A stretch of 16,556 bases of DNA from UBA931 sp036825435 (GTDB lineage: Bacteria; Pseudomonadota; Gammaproteobacteria; Burkholderiales; Casimicrobiaceae). Every line of letters begins with the position of its first letter. The stretch's first letter is position 1. Positions 1 through 8,137 of the stretch are shown piece after piece. Below the pieces are notes generated by a model. That model ran no database searches. It worked only from the letters and a program-made list of their open reading frames with translations, and was not told where the DNA came from. The translations under genes and the position numbers were made by a program. Location: positions 1-16,556 of the forward strand of contig DAISYG010000044.1 in NCBI GenBank assembly GCA_036825435.1, read 5' to 3'.

Positions 1-620
1 CCATACGGATAGACTACCACAGGAGTGTAAAGTATTAAATCAAAAACGCTCTAAAATTGTAATACATGAAATGAAAGGTTATGGAATGCTTCAAATTCTC
101 CATTTTCGTCGAGAAAGCATTGGTAAACTGTGTAAAGCGGCGATTTTGCATATGCACAATTAAGCTTTGAGGCTCTACATAACTGGTGAAAATGTTTCTC
201 ATGCTTGGCGATCCGTTGATATAGCGTCGCTGACCCACACTGCCGATACATAGCGTAATCAACCAATCCGCCGAACATCTTTTCAACGGCATTCACATAG
301 ACGCCATGTCCGTCTGTGGTTAGCTGAATACGATCTAAAAAGTGGAACACCAAGTTTTTCATAAATTCCTTTGCGTATTCCACTGTACGAAGCCCAACAA
401 ACCAATTGATAGTGAGTTTCGAATCTGAATCTAGAGCAATCCGTGTCTAAACGCCGCTATGGTCAAGTGGAGTACTACATTTTTGTCTTGAATGGCAGAA
501 ACTCTATATTTCATCGCACTGTACATGTTTGGCTTTGACATTGCAGATATACCGTCACTCAGCGATCATCCCGGGGCGAACAAGCTGTTTGATGGGCTCA
601 AAATGAGACAAGTTAAACTG
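1..620 (-). pseudogene. Decayed IS1-family-type DDE transposase (remnant)
   Basis: Read on the minus strand, this stretch matches, piece by piece, the transposases annotated as IS1 family in many proteobacteria. In one frame I read NVKAKHVQCDEI, stop, SFCHSRQKC, then stop, TRIALDSDSKLTINWFVG, then FLDRIQLTTDGHGVYVNAVE and DYAM. After a frame change near 210-255 the next block is FTSYVEPQSLIVHMQNRRFT and FTNAFSTKMEN. The frame then returns for LILYTPVVVYP at the left edge. In-frame stops lie at 504-506 and 447-449, both TAG where the family has Trp, and at 555-557 and 51-53. The spacer between DYAM and TSYVE is shorter than usual, so a deletion is likely. The three expected acidic regions (VQCDEI, TTDG, SYVE) are still visible. 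The element cannot encode an active enzyme. The N-terminal part beyond about 600 is too degraded to place, and no terminal inverted repeat was identified. The family name is from recall. Confidence 0.75.
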
Positions 621-949
621 CGCTACACGGTCGTCAAAAACGATAATAAATGGCTTATTTCGAATTGAGGCTATTTTCGATGTATTTTGCGGGCGTTTTG
701 TCGCAAATCCGATGCGTACAAGTGTGCAAAAATGCGTCAAAACGCTTGCGCGCGTACACTGATGAGCATTGATTTGCGATTATCTGAAACAGAAGGATAA
801 TGTGCCAACCATTTATTGCCACAAGTGTCCATTATGTCCTCGGTCCGTGCATCTCGCGCAAAAAAATAACTCGCCAGCCGGACGAGACTGGCAGCGGCCA
901 TTGCAGAATACAACGATGGAAAAATGCTTTATTATTTGCAAAGCTGACT
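621..949. other. Non-coding stretch between transposase remnant and YbaK-like gene
   Basis: No convincing gene lies here. Open frames of 61 and 73 codons touch the region but resemble no family I recognise. Part of it may be the lost N-terminal end of the transposase. A short dyad, GCCAG at 873-877 and CTGGC at 888-892, could form a 5-bp stem with a 10-nt loop but has no T tract. The promoter of the downstream gene should lie here, but no clear -35/-10 pair was found. Confidence 0.4.
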
Positions 950-1441
950 ATGTCCATCGCCATTTTCCAAAAACTGATCACCCTTTTTGACGCAGGTAAT
1001 GCTCATTACCGAGTGCTTGAGCATGAGCCTGTGTGCACATCAGAAGAAGCGGCGCAGGTGCGCGGCACAACGCTTGGACAAGGCGCGAAAGCGATGGTGT
1101 GCCGTATGCGCGTGTCGTCGTCACGACATGTTTACGTATTGGCAGTATTTCCGGGCGATCAGCGGGTCGATTTCAACAAAATCGCGGCCGCTGTCAATGG
1201 CAAGAAAGCAGCACTGGCGACGCCCGAAGAAGTCGAAAAATTGACCGATTGCGTCATGGGAGCGGTGCCACCGGTCAGCTTTCACCCTGAACTGCGCTTG
1301 ATTGTCGATCCATCGCTGTTACGCCGCAACCAGAAAATTTCGTTTAACGCAGGGCTGCGCGAACGCTCAATCATCATCAACAGTGCCGATTACCAGCGCA
1401 TCGTTGCGCCGTGCTGTATCACCATTATCAAGGAAGAATGA
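950..1441 (+). CDS. YbaK/EbsC-type aminoacyl-tRNA editing domain protein
   Basis: This is a 163-residue single-domain protein of the YbaK/ProX-like superfamily, whose members hydrolyse mischarged aminoacyl-tRNA in trans (for example Cys- or Ala-tRNAPro). Visible family marks are EHEPVCTSEEAAQVRGT (residues 24-40), GQGAKAMV with the conserved lysine at 47, FPGDQRVDFNKI (67-78), the TPEEVEKLTDCVMGAVPP block (91-108) with its GxxPP turn, and FNAG at 132-135. The open frame extends upstream to an ATG at 800. I chose ATG 950 because the family similarity begins at MSIAIFQKLI and the upstream codons look non-coding; the ribosome binding site is weak. The gene ends 56 bp before the ribF start and could be cotranscribed with ribF-ileS. 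The tRNA specificity cannot be read from the sequence; it could also be an uncharacterised paralogue rather than a true YbaK. Confidence 0.85.
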   Translation: MSIAIFQKLITLFDAGNAHYRVLEHEPVCTSEEAAQVRGTTLGQGAKAMVCRMRVSSSRHVYVLAVFPGDQRVDFNKIAAAVNGKKAALATPEEVEKLTDCVMGAVPPVSFHPELRLIVDPSLLRRNQKISFNAGLRERSIIINSADYQRIVAPCCITIIKEE

Positions 1442-1497
1442 TCCTGATAGGGTCGATTGAGTTAAAATCACAAACTTTCGCCCCATGCGTGCGTAGC

Positions 1498-2433
1498 GTG
1501 AAAATTTTCCGGTCATTACCTGTACTTCCCCGCTTTGAGTCTGAGCAGGAACACAGCCAAGGCATTGCCTTGGCATTGGGCAATTTTGATGGCGTTCATA
1601 TCGGGCATCAGGCGATGATGCGGCAGGTGTGTGAGGCAGCGGGTGATTTGGCGCTGATTCCGTCGGTGTTGACGTTTCAGCCTTCGCCACGTGAGTATTT
1701 CATGAAGGAACGCGCGCCACATAAATTGTTGTCATTGCGCGCCAAACTCGCGCAGATTGAGCGCACTGAAATTGAACGGGTGTATTTGCTGCGCTTTGAT
1801 GAACGTTTGGCACAGATGAGTGCGGAGACGTTTGCCGACGTTTTTCTGGCGCAGATGATGCGCGTGCGCTGGTTATTGATCAGCGCCGAAGCGAGTTTTG
1901 GCAAAGACAAGCGCGGAAACCTGGCGTTTTTGCGTGCGCGTGAAAACGCATTTGTGGTGGAAGAAATGATGCCGGTGATGCACGATGGACATCGCGTGTC
2001 GTCAACAGCGGTGCGTCAGGCATTACTGAATAACGATTTTGTCAAAGCGGCACAGTTGCTCGGACGGCCTTATTCCATCGATGGGCGTGTGCGCCATGGC
2101 GATCAGCGTGGGCGGGCGATGGGGTTTCCCACGCTGAATCTGGTGTTGACGACGCAGCCGGTTTCTGGCGTGTTTGCGGTGCGCGTGCATGGTCTCGGTC
2201 ATGTGCGCCACGGTGTTGCCAGTGTTGGCGTGCGTCCGACCGTGAAAAAAAACGGTGATGCGCCATCGGTGCTGGAAGTGCACCTTTTTGATTTTGATGA
2301 AGACGTGTACGGACGCATGGTGGATGTTGAATTCGTGCATTACATTCGTGAAGAAAAGCGCTTCGCCAGCGTCGATGCATTGATTGAGCAGATTAAACGC
2401 GACGCGCAGCAAGCGCGCGCAATATTGCAGTAA
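1498..2433 (+). CDS. ribF: Bifunctional riboflavin kinase / FMN adenylyltransferase RibF
   Basis: RibF phosphorylates riboflavin to FMN and adenylates FMN to FAD in the cytosol. From a GTG start at 1498 the product is 311 residues, the usual family length. The N-terminal adenylyltransferase domain has the nucleotidyltransferase signature LGNFDGVHIGH (residues 27-37) and RVSSTAVRQAL (166-176). The C-terminal flavokinase domain has RGRAMGFPTLNL (204-215), ASVGVRPTV (241-249) and LEVHLFDFDEDVYG (259-272). The open frame runs back to ATG 1411, and an ATG also occurs at 1438. GTG 1498 gives the typical VKIFRSLP beginning and avoids overlap with the upstream gene; a TAAAAT at 1463-1468 could be its -10 box. 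One oddity: residues 129-136 read SAEASFGK, where most family members have a D-F-R-F-G type motif. The gene is followed by ileS after 41 bp, a common pairing. Confidence 0.95.
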   Translation: MKIFRSLPVLPRFESEQEHSQGIALALGNFDGVHIGHQAMMRQVCEAAGDLALIPSVLTFQPSPREYFMKERAPHKLLSLRAKLAQIERTEIERVYLLRFDERLAQMSAETFADVFLAQMMRVRWLLISAEASFGKDKRGNLAFLRARENAFVVEEMMPVMHDGHRVSSTAVRQALLNNDFVKAAQLLGRPYSIDGRVRHGDQRGRAMGFPTLNLVLTTQPVSGVFAVRVHGLGHVRHGVASVGVRPTVKKNGDAPSVLEVHLFDFDEDVYGRMVDVEFVHYIREEKRFASVDALIEQIKRDAQQARAILQ

Positions 2434-2474
2434 ATAATTAGCTTTGAATACGAGAGCAGGAACGAGAGAATAAA

Positions 2475-5330
2475 ATGTCGGAAGCCAACGATTATCGAGA
2501 TACATTGAATTTACCGGAAACGCCTTTTCCGATGCGCGGCAATCTTGCCAAGCGTGAGCCGGGCTGGGTGGAAGAATGGCGACACAAAAAAATCTATGAA
2601 GCAATTCGCGCGGCGTGCACCGGGCGTCCGCGTTTCGTGTTGCACGATGGACCGCCGTATGCGAATGGCGAAATTCATATCGGCCATGCCGTCAACAAAA
2701 TTCTCAAAGATATTATTATCAAAAGCAAAACCATGGCTGGGTTTGACGCACCTTATGTTCCCGGTTGGGATTGTCATGGGATGCCGATTGAAGTTCAGAT
2801 CGAAAAAACGCATGGTAAAAATTTACCGACCGCAGAGACGTTGCGTCTGTGCCGCGCTTACGCTCAGGAGCAAGTCGAAAAACAGAAGAAAGGTTTTGAG
2901 CGCTTAGGCGTGTTGGCGGATTGGGACGATCCGTATCTCACGATGGCGTATCAAAACGAAGCCGATGAAGTGCGTGTGCTTGGTGAAATTCTGAAACGTG
3001 GTTTTGTTTACCGTGGCTTGAAGCCGGTGAACTGGTGCTTTGATTGCGGCAGTGCGTTGGCAGAAGCGGAAGTGGAATATGAAGACCGTAAAGACAGCGC
3101 GATTGACGTTGGTTTTCTGTTGCAAGACGATCAGCGCGAACCCTTTGCGCGGGCAATGGGTTTGTCGGAAGCGCCAAAAGGCGAGATTCGCGCGGTGATC
3201 TGGACGACGACGCCGTGGACGATTCCCGCCAATCAAGCACTGACGATGCATCCTGATTTTGATTACGCGTTAGTGAAAGTGGCTGATGGCGATCATTATT
3301 TATTGCTTGCCAAAGAACTCGTTGAAAAATGTCTGCAACGCTATCAGCTGGAAGGCGAGATCATCGCAACGGCGAAAGGCGCAGCCTTGGAGCGTATTGA
3401 ATTCAAACATCCCTTCTACGATCGTATCTCGCCAGTATATCTGGGCGATTTTGTCACGCTGGAAGCGGGTACCGGTATTGTCCACTGTTCACCAGCTTAT
3501 GGTATCGATGACTTTTATACTTGCCGCCGCTACGGCATGAAAGACGAAGATATTATTAGTCCGGTGCAAGGCGATGGACATTTCAAGAAAAGCTTGCCGT
3601 TTTTCGGCGGCATGATGATCTGGGATGCCAACCCCAAAATCGTCGAAAAAATAAAAGAGGTCGGTGCGTTATTGCATGTTGAAAAAATGGTGCACAGCTA
3701 CATGCATTGTTGGCGTCACAAAACGCCGATTATTTATCGGGCAACACAGCAATGGTTTGTCGGCATGGACGATACGCCCGGCTATAACGGCACCAAACCT
3801 GAAAAATCATTGCGCGAAACGGCGTTGGCGGGAATTGACGCGACGCGCTTCTATCCGGCGTGGGGCAAGGCTCGTCTTTATTCCATGATTGCCAATCGTC
3901 CGGATTGGACGCTGTCGCGGCAAAGACAATGGGGTGTGCCGATGCCGTTTTTCGTGGACAAGGAAACCGATGCATTGCATCCCGATTCATTGACATTGCT
4001 GGAAAAAGCGGCACAGAAAATCGAAAAACATGGCATTGAATCGTGGTTCGAATCAACAGCCGCCGATTTTGGCGTTGACGAAAACCAATATCGCAAATTG
4101 ACCGATACACTTGATGTTTGGTTTGATTCCGGTTCAACGCATCAAACGGTGATGGGTGGGCCACAAGGGCGTGCGAAACATTTGGGCTCGCACCCGGACA
4201 AAACCGACTTTCCGGCAGATTTGTATCTGGAAGGCTCCGACCAACACCGCGGCTGGTTTCATTCTTCGCTGCTGGTGTCGTCGATGCTCAATGGTGTGCC
4301 GCCGTATAAAGCATTGTTGACGCACGGCTTCACAGTCGATGGTAACGGTCACAAAATGTCGAAGTCGCGCGGCAATACCGTTGCGCCTCAGAAAGTTTCG
4401 GATACCTTGGGCGCGGAAATATTGCGTTTGTGGGCGGCGTCAACCGACTATTCGGGTGAACTGTCGATTTCCGATGAGATTTTGAAACGCGTCGTGGAAA
4501 GCTATCGCCGCATTCGTAATACCTTGTGCTTTCTGATGGGCAACACGTCGGATTTTGATCCGGTGCAGAACGCGGTTGCAGTTGATCAAATGTTCGAGTT
4601 GGATCGCTATGCGCTGACGAAATTCAATGCATTGGCGGAAGAAATTCAAAAAGATTACGAGCAATTTGATTTTCATTTCGTCGTGCAGAAAATTCAAACT
4701 TATTGTTCGGAAGAATTGGGTGGCTTTTATCTTGACGTTTTGAAAGATCGTCTTTATACAGCGAGCAAGGATAGTGTTGCCCGCCGCTCGGCGCAGACCA
4801 CGCTTCATGATATTCGCGACGGCATTCTCAAGTTGATGGCCCCGATTCTTTCGTTCACCTGCGAAGAAGCGTGGCGCATTGTTCATCCTGAGGATGTCAC
4901 GATATTGACGCGCCTTTGGCAGAGCGATGAAAACGTATCTTCCGCAATGCCTGATGCTGATCAACTTTTGGAAAAATGGCAACGCATCGCTGAAATTCGT
5001 GCGCTGGTGTTGAAAGAACTGGAAGTGGCGCGCGAGGCAGGCAAAATCGGTTCGTCGCTGCAAGCGGAAGTCAAACTGACCTTGCCAGCGGAGGATTATG
5101 AAATATTGGCAACGTTGGAAGATGATTTGCGTTTTGTGCTGATCACGTCGGCGGCAACGATTGAATGCGGCGAGGTGCGCACAGTGCAGGTGAACCCATC
5201 GGACGGCGTCAAATGTGCACGGTGCTGGCATTGGCGTCACGATATTGGTCGTGATCCTGAACACCCGACATTGTGCGGACGTTGCGTGGATAATCTCTAT
5301 GGCAATGGTGAAGCGAGAAAATATGCCTGA
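2475..5330 (+). CDS. ileS: Isoleucyl-tRNA synthetase IleS
   Basis: IleS is a cytosolic class Ia synthetase that charges tRNAIle with isoleucine and hydrolyses Val-tRNAIle. The 951-residue product has the normal bacterial length and domain order. The Rossmann-fold signature HIGH is at residues 68-71 within PPYANGEIHIGHAVNK. The CP1 editing domain carries IWTTTPWTIPANQAL and GTGIVHCSPAYGIDDF. The catalytic core continues with DWTLSRQRQWGVPMPFF, DVWFDSGSTH and the KMSKS loop at 627-631. The tRNA-binding C-terminus ends in a zinc site with cysteines at 914, 917, 934 and 937. The ATG has a purine-rich AGGAACGAGAG upstream. No T-box leader is visible, as expected for a Gram-negative organism. The gene lies between ribF and lspA with short gaps, consistent with one transcript. 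Confidence 0.98.
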   Translation: MSEANDYRDTLNLPETPFPMRGNLAKREPGWVEEWRHKKIYEAIRAACTGRPRFVLHDGPPYANGEIHIGHAVNKILKDIIIKSKTMAGFDAPYVPGWDCHGMPIEVQIEKTHGKNLPTAETLRLCRAYAQEQVEKQKKGFERLGVLADWDDPYLTMAYQNEADEVRVLGEILKRGFVYRGLKPVNWCFDCGSALAEAEVEYEDRKDSAIDVGFLLQDDQREPFARAMGLSEAPKGEIRAVIWTTTPWTIPANQALTMHPDFDYALVKVADGDHYLLLAKELVEKCLQRYQLEGEIIATAKGAALERIEFKHPFYDRISPVYLGDFVTLEAGTGIVHCSPAYGIDDFYTCRRYGMKDEDIISPVQGDGHFKKSLPFFGGMMIWDANPKIVEKIKEVGALLHVEKMVHSYMHCWRHKTPIIYRATQQWFVGMDDTPGYNGTKPEKSLRETALAGIDATRFYPAWGKARLYSMIANRPDWTLSRQRQWGVPMPFFVDKETDALHPDSLTLLEKAAQKIEKHGIESWFESTAADFGVDENQYRKLTDTLDVWFDSGSTHQTVMGGPQGRAKHLGSHPDKTDFPADLYLEGSDQHRGWFHSSLLVSSMLNGVPPYKALLTHGFTVDGNGHKMSKSRGNTVAPQKVSDTLGAEILRLWAASTDYSGELSISDEILKRVVESYRRIRNTLCFLMGNTSDFDPVQNAVAVDQMFELDRYALTKFNALAEEIQKDYEQFDFHFVVQKIQTYCSEELGGFYLDVLKDRLYTASKDSVARRSAQTTLHDIRDGILKLMAPILSFTCEEAWRIVHPEDVTILTRLWQSDENVSSAMPDADQLLEKWQRIAEIRALVLKELEVAREAGKIGSSLQAEVKLTLPAEDYEILATLEDDLRFVLITSAATIECGEVRTVQVNPSDGVKCARCWHWRHDIGRDPEHPTLCGRCVDNLYGNGEARKYA

Positions 5331-5354
5331 TACCCATTTTTCGGGGAAAGCGCG

Positions 5355-5873
5355 ATGAAGCGTATCTGTTCGGGTATGGAGTGGCGGCGCGCTACTTGGC
5401 TTTTGGTGGCGCTCGCCGTTATTGTGCTTGATCGCGTGACCAAACTCTGGGTGTACGAAACTTTTTATACCGGCGAAACCAGACCGATCACATCGTTTTT
5501 CAGCCTGATATTGACGTTCAATACAGGTGCGGCGTTCAGTTTTCTCGCCAATGCCGGCGGTTGGCAACGTATCTTCTTTGTTGTCATCAGTGTTGCGGCA
5601 TGTTTGTTATTTCTCTGGTTGTTATTGCGCGGCGGCAACAAACTTTTCTCGTTTTCACTGGCTTTGATTATTGGCGGCGCGCTCGGCAATCTTTGGGATC
5701 GTCTGCAATTGGGGCGTGTGATCGATTTTCTGCTCTTCCATTATCAGGGCTGGTCTTATCCGGCGTTCAATGTCGCTGATGCGGCGATTACGGTCGGTGC
5801 GGTATTACTGATCGCGGATGGTTTGCTGCAACGCAAACGGCGCGGCAGCGAAGAAGATTATCGGGAACAATGA
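5355..5873 (+). CDS. lspA: Lipoprotein signal peptidase LspA (signal peptidase II)
   Basis: LspA is an inner-membrane aspartyl protease that cleaves the signal peptide from diacylated prolipoproteins. The 172-residue product shows four hydrophobic segments, roughly residues 13-33, 72-92, 99-115 and 138-157. Conserved blocks are LDRVTK (25-30), FNTGAAFSFL (55-64), GGALGNLWDR (107-116), GRVIDF and FNVADAAI. The catalytic aspartates are Asp124 and Asp142. The start at 5355 follows a strong GGGGAAAG ribosome binding site, 24 bp after ileS. The stop codon overlaps the start of ispH in an ATGA arrangement, which indicates translational coupling. The basic tail (QRKRRGSEEDYREQ) is expected to face the cytoplasm. 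Confidence 0.97.
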   Translation: MKRICSGMEWRRATWLLVALAVIVLDRVTKLWVYETFYTGETRPITSFFSLILTFNTGAAFSFLANAGGWQRIFFVVISVAACLLFLWLLLRGGNKLFSFSLALIIGGALGNLWDRLQLGRVIDFLLFHYQGWSYPAFNVADAAITVGAVLLIADGLLQRKRRGSEEDYREQ

Positions 5874-6802
5874 AAATCACGCTGGCGAATCCGCGCGGTT
5901 TTTGTGCTGGCGTTGATCGTGCGATCAGCATCGTCGAACGCGTGTTGGAACGCTTTGGCGCACCGATTTATGTGCGTCATGAGGTGGTGCACAATACATT
6001 TGTCGTTGCTGGTCTGCGCGATAAAGGCGTGGTTTTTGTTGAAACGCTTGATGAAGTGCCAAACGATGCGGTTGTCGTGTTCAGTGCGCACGGCACGCCG
6101 CGTGTTGTTTACGAAGAAGCAGCGCAACGCGGATTGATCGTGTTCGATGCGACCTGCCCGCTGGTGACCAAGGTGCATATCGAAGTGAACCGGATGGCGC
6201 AGGCGGGCATTGAAATCATCATGATCGGGCACGCCGGGCATCCCGAAGTAGAGGGAACAATGGGACAGTGCAGCGACCCGAACGCTATTCATTTGGTTGA
6301 AAACGTTGACGATGTACAGCGTTTGCGCGTGCGCGACCCGAAGCGACTCGGTTTCGTGACGCAAACCACGCTTTCGCAAGATGATGCGGCACAAATCATC
6401 AGTGCGTTGAAAGCGCGTTTTCCCGATATCATCAGTCCCAAAAAAGAAGATATTTGCTATGCCACACAAAATCGTCAGAACGCCGTACGCCAGTTGGCGC
6501 AGGATGTGGATGTGATGATTGTGGTCGGCAGCCCGAACAGCTCCAATTCCAATCGCTTGCGCGAAGCGGCGGAGCGCAATGGTGTGACGGCGTATCGCAT
6601 TGATACGGCGGATGAATTATTGTCGGAATGGTTTGAGGATAAAAATAATATTGGTATTACGGCAGGCGCTTCTGCTCCCGAAAATTTGGTGCGTGATGTG
6701 ACTGAGCGTTTACGACAATGGGGTAATGTCGAGATCGTCGAAGGCGAAGGCGTGGCCGAAAACGTGTCGTTTCCGCTGCCGAAAAACCTAAAAAGCGGAT
6801 GA
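5870..6802 (+). CDS. ispH: 4-hydroxy-3-methylbut-2-enyl diphosphate reductase IspH (LytB)
   Basis: IspH is an iron-sulfur enzyme that converts HMBPP into IPP and DMAPP, the last step of the MEP isoprenoid pathway. The 310-residue product opens with the standard ANPRGFCAGVDRAI. The three cluster-binding cysteines are Cys12, Cys96 (FDATCPLVTKVH) and Cys196 (DICYATQNRQ). Active-site residues also match: His41 (HEVVHN), His74 (FSAHGTP), His124 and Glu126 (GHPEVEGTMGQ), and Thr167 (TQTTLS). The motifs VVGSPNSSNSNRL and ITAGASAPENLV are present near the C-terminus. The start overlaps the lspA stop by four bases, and no fkpB lies between lspA and ispH, unlike in Escherichia coli. The last 15 bp overlap the convergent gene on the other strand, and no terminator follows. 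Confidence 0.98.
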   Translation: MKITLANPRGFCAGVDRAISIVERVLERFGAPIYVRHEVVHNTFVVAGLRDKGVVFVETLDEVPNDAVVVFSAHGTPRVVYEEAAQRGLIVFDATCPLVTKVHIEVNRMAQAGIEIIMIGHAGHPEVEGTMGQCSDPNAIHLVENVDDVQRLRVRDPKRLGFVTQTTLSQDDAAQIISALKARFPDIISPKKEDICYATQNRQNAVRQLAQDVDVMIVVGSPNSSNSNRLREAAERNGVTAYRIDTADELLSEWFEDKNNIGITAGASAPENLVRDVTERLRQWGNVEIVEGEGVAENVSFPLPKNLKSG

Positions 6803-7327
6803 TTGCGCGTTAGCTTTTAAGCCTCGGTTACGAAACGCATCAATCTCGTGGCTCAGCAGCACGGTAGTCAATGGCGGACGCAAGTTGGTTATGCTGATGT
6901 GCAGCGTTCGATTTTCTTTTTTGTATTTGACTCGGGAATCGGGCGTGAACGGTGGTGGTTCATAGCCCTCGACCAACGTGAAGATGATATGGATGGTTGA
7001 CGTTACGGCATAGACATCCTGCGTGATGACGCGAAACTCCGCAACTTTGTCCCACGGAATTTCGCAGGAAAAATCCGAAAACGAAAAACCGCTTGAGCGC
7101 AAACGCAAAAAAGGCCTTTGCAGGCGCAATATCATTTTGTATTCCAACCACGCAAAGCCAATGGCGATTGCGAACGCCATGATGCCCTTGAATTTGTCAT
7201 CACCGATGACGTAGATCACGACAGCGAAGCAGAATAGCGAAAGCAGACCGATGGTGATCACCGACCACAAAGCATGTTCATAAAAATATTTTTCGTTATC
7301 AGCTTTTTTGTTTTTGGGCTGCGACAT
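6788..7327 (-). CDS. Hypothetical membrane protein with two helices and cytoplasmic domain
   Basis: I do not recognise this 179-residue protein by name. It has a charged lysine-rich N-terminus (MSQPKNKKADNEK), two hydrophobic segments at about 19-42 and 48-67 joined by a short GDDKFKG turn, and a soluble part from about 70 to the end. The stretch LRLRSSGFSFSDFSCEIPW (75-92) followed by DKVAEFRV recalls the membrane-anchored small proteins with a PH-like beta fold, where an EIPW/I-x-W turn precedes a strand. That is inference. The ATG at 7327 has an AGGTG ribosome binding site six bases away and an extended -10 promoter just upstream. It is separated from the transporter gene by a terminator, so it is probably its own transcription unit. 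Its 3' end overlaps ispH by 15 bp tail-to-tail. Confidence 0.75.
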   Translation of the reverse strand: MSQPKNKKADNEKYFYEHALWSVITIGLLSLFCFAVVIYVIGDDKFKGIMAFAIAIGFAWLEYKMILRLQRPFLRLRSSGFSFSDFSCEIPWDKVAEFRVITQDVYAVTSTIHIIFTLVEGYEPPPFTPDSRVKYKKENRTLHISITNLRPPLTTVLLSHEIDAFRNRGLKANAQSSAF

Positions 7328-7356
7328 GAAGCACCTGCATTTTCACAAGAGTTAAC

Positions 7357-7365
7357 ATAATAGCA
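7357..7365 (-). promoter_or_regulatory. Candidate extended -10 promoter for the hypothetical membrane protein
   Basis: On the minus strand the bases read TGCTATTAT, an extended -10 element (TGn plus TATTAT). No good -35 is visible, which is acceptable for extended -10 promoters. The predicted start near 7350 would give a leader of about 23 nt with the AGGTG ribosome binding site. It lies just downstream of the transporter terminator, as expected for a separate unit. Confidence 0.45.
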
Positions 7366-7390
7366 TGTGATACAGCGTTGTGCGGTAGAG

Positions 7391-7423
7391 AAAAAACGCG
7401 CGATAGCATAATGCCATCGCGCG
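7391..7423 (-). terminator. Rho-independent terminator of the acetate/succinate transporter gene
   Basis: On the minus strand, CGCGCGAT pairs perfectly with ATCGCGCG. The stem extends inward through a G-T pair and GCA/TGC to a TTA loop, and TTTTTT follows. It lies 22-54 bp past the transporter stop codon and before the promoter of the next gene. The A-rich flank on the other side is too short (CTTT) for strong termination in the opposite direction. Confidence 0.9.
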
Positions 7424-7444
7424 CTTTGTCAAAGAAAGTGAATA

Positions 7445-8068
7445 TCAAGCAGCCTTTTTTATCCAGCCCAATGGTGCACCCATTGGCAGCACGGTTCTGC
7501 CGAAAAAGTTGTTCAGGAATGTTGCCCCTGCGCCGTAGAAACCGAGCAGTGAAATCAGAAGTTCGGACCATGCGGCGACCATCGAGAATAATGTCTTGTT
7601 AACGCCCAGCCCGGATAACGTCAAAGAGGCAAACAGAACGCAGATTAGGAACAGCAGCACGGCAAGCACTTTGTTGACTTCGAACGATGCGATCATGATG
7701 AAGAACGAGAAGATGAAATAACCTAGGCACGCGACACCAAACTGTTTGGCATCGCCGTTGATGGCGATATCACCAAACCAGCCATTTTGTGTTGCCCAAT
7801 AAATACCGACGGCAACCCAGAACAAGCCATACGTTGCGAACGCGATGGAGCCAAAGTAATTATTACGCTTGAAATCCGCGCATGCTGCCCATATCTGAGC
7901 GGCGGAGCCCAGAAACAACGCCCAGGGAATAACGAATGATGTTCCCGAGGTCAACCCCAGCTTCTGCGAAGAAGCGACCAACGTGACCATGGCCAACCCG
8001 AATAAACCCAATGCCGTCGGATCAGATACCGTGATCTTGATGTCTTGCGTATGATTTTGTTGCGTCAT
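7445..8068 (-). CDS. satP: GPR1/FUN34/YaaH family acetate/succinate transporter
   Basis: This is a six-helix inner-membrane protein of the AceTr family (SatP/YaaH in E. coli), which takes up acetate and succinate as anions or with protons. The 207-residue product has the family entry motif in the form DPTALGLFGLAM (16-27; NPAPLGL in E. coli), the helix-2 region with AAQIWAACADF, the FATYGLFW block, and FGRTVLPMG at 189-197 near the C-terminus. Six hydrophobic segments span residues 20-185. The open frame extends upstream to 8185, but ATG 8068 is preferred: it has a GGGGAG ribosome binding site and matches the family N-terminus. A promoter with an operator-like dyad lies about 70-117 bp upstream, and a strong terminator follows. 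Regulation by a carbon-source-responsive factor is plausible. Substrate specificity is by family only. Confidence 0.93.
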   Translation of the reverse strand: MTQQNHTQDIKITVSDPTALGLFGLAMVTLVASSQKLGLTSGTSFVIPWALFLGSAAQIWAACADFKRNNYFGSIAFATYGLFWVAVGIYWATQNGWFGDIAINGDAKQFGVACLGYFIFSFFIMIASFEVNKVLAVLLFLICVLFASLTLSGLGVNKTLFSMVAAWSELLISLLGFYGAGATFLNNFFGRTVLPMGAPLGWIKKAA

Positions 8069-8137
8069 GTTGAAACTCCCCAAAATTAATAAAAACATTT
8101 TTTCTGAAACACGCAACAGCGTGCGAAAAACATCACA

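Noticed and set aside
800..949. N-terminal extension of the YbaK-like protein to ATG 800
   Set aside because: The extra 50 residues do not resemble the family, which begins at MSIAIFQKLI, and no good ribosome binding site precedes 800.
1442..1497. FMN riboswitch upstream of ribF
   Set aside because: The gap is only 56 bp, too short for the RFN element, and none of its conserved segments is visible.
2434..2474. T-box or other leader before ileS
   Set aside because: The gap is 41 bp and carries only a ribosome binding site.
4440..5567. Long open frame (375 codons) on the minus strand across ileS and the start of lspA
   Set aside because: It is antisense to ileS, which has every family motif. 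The translated product is rich in Arg, His and Phe and matches no family I know.
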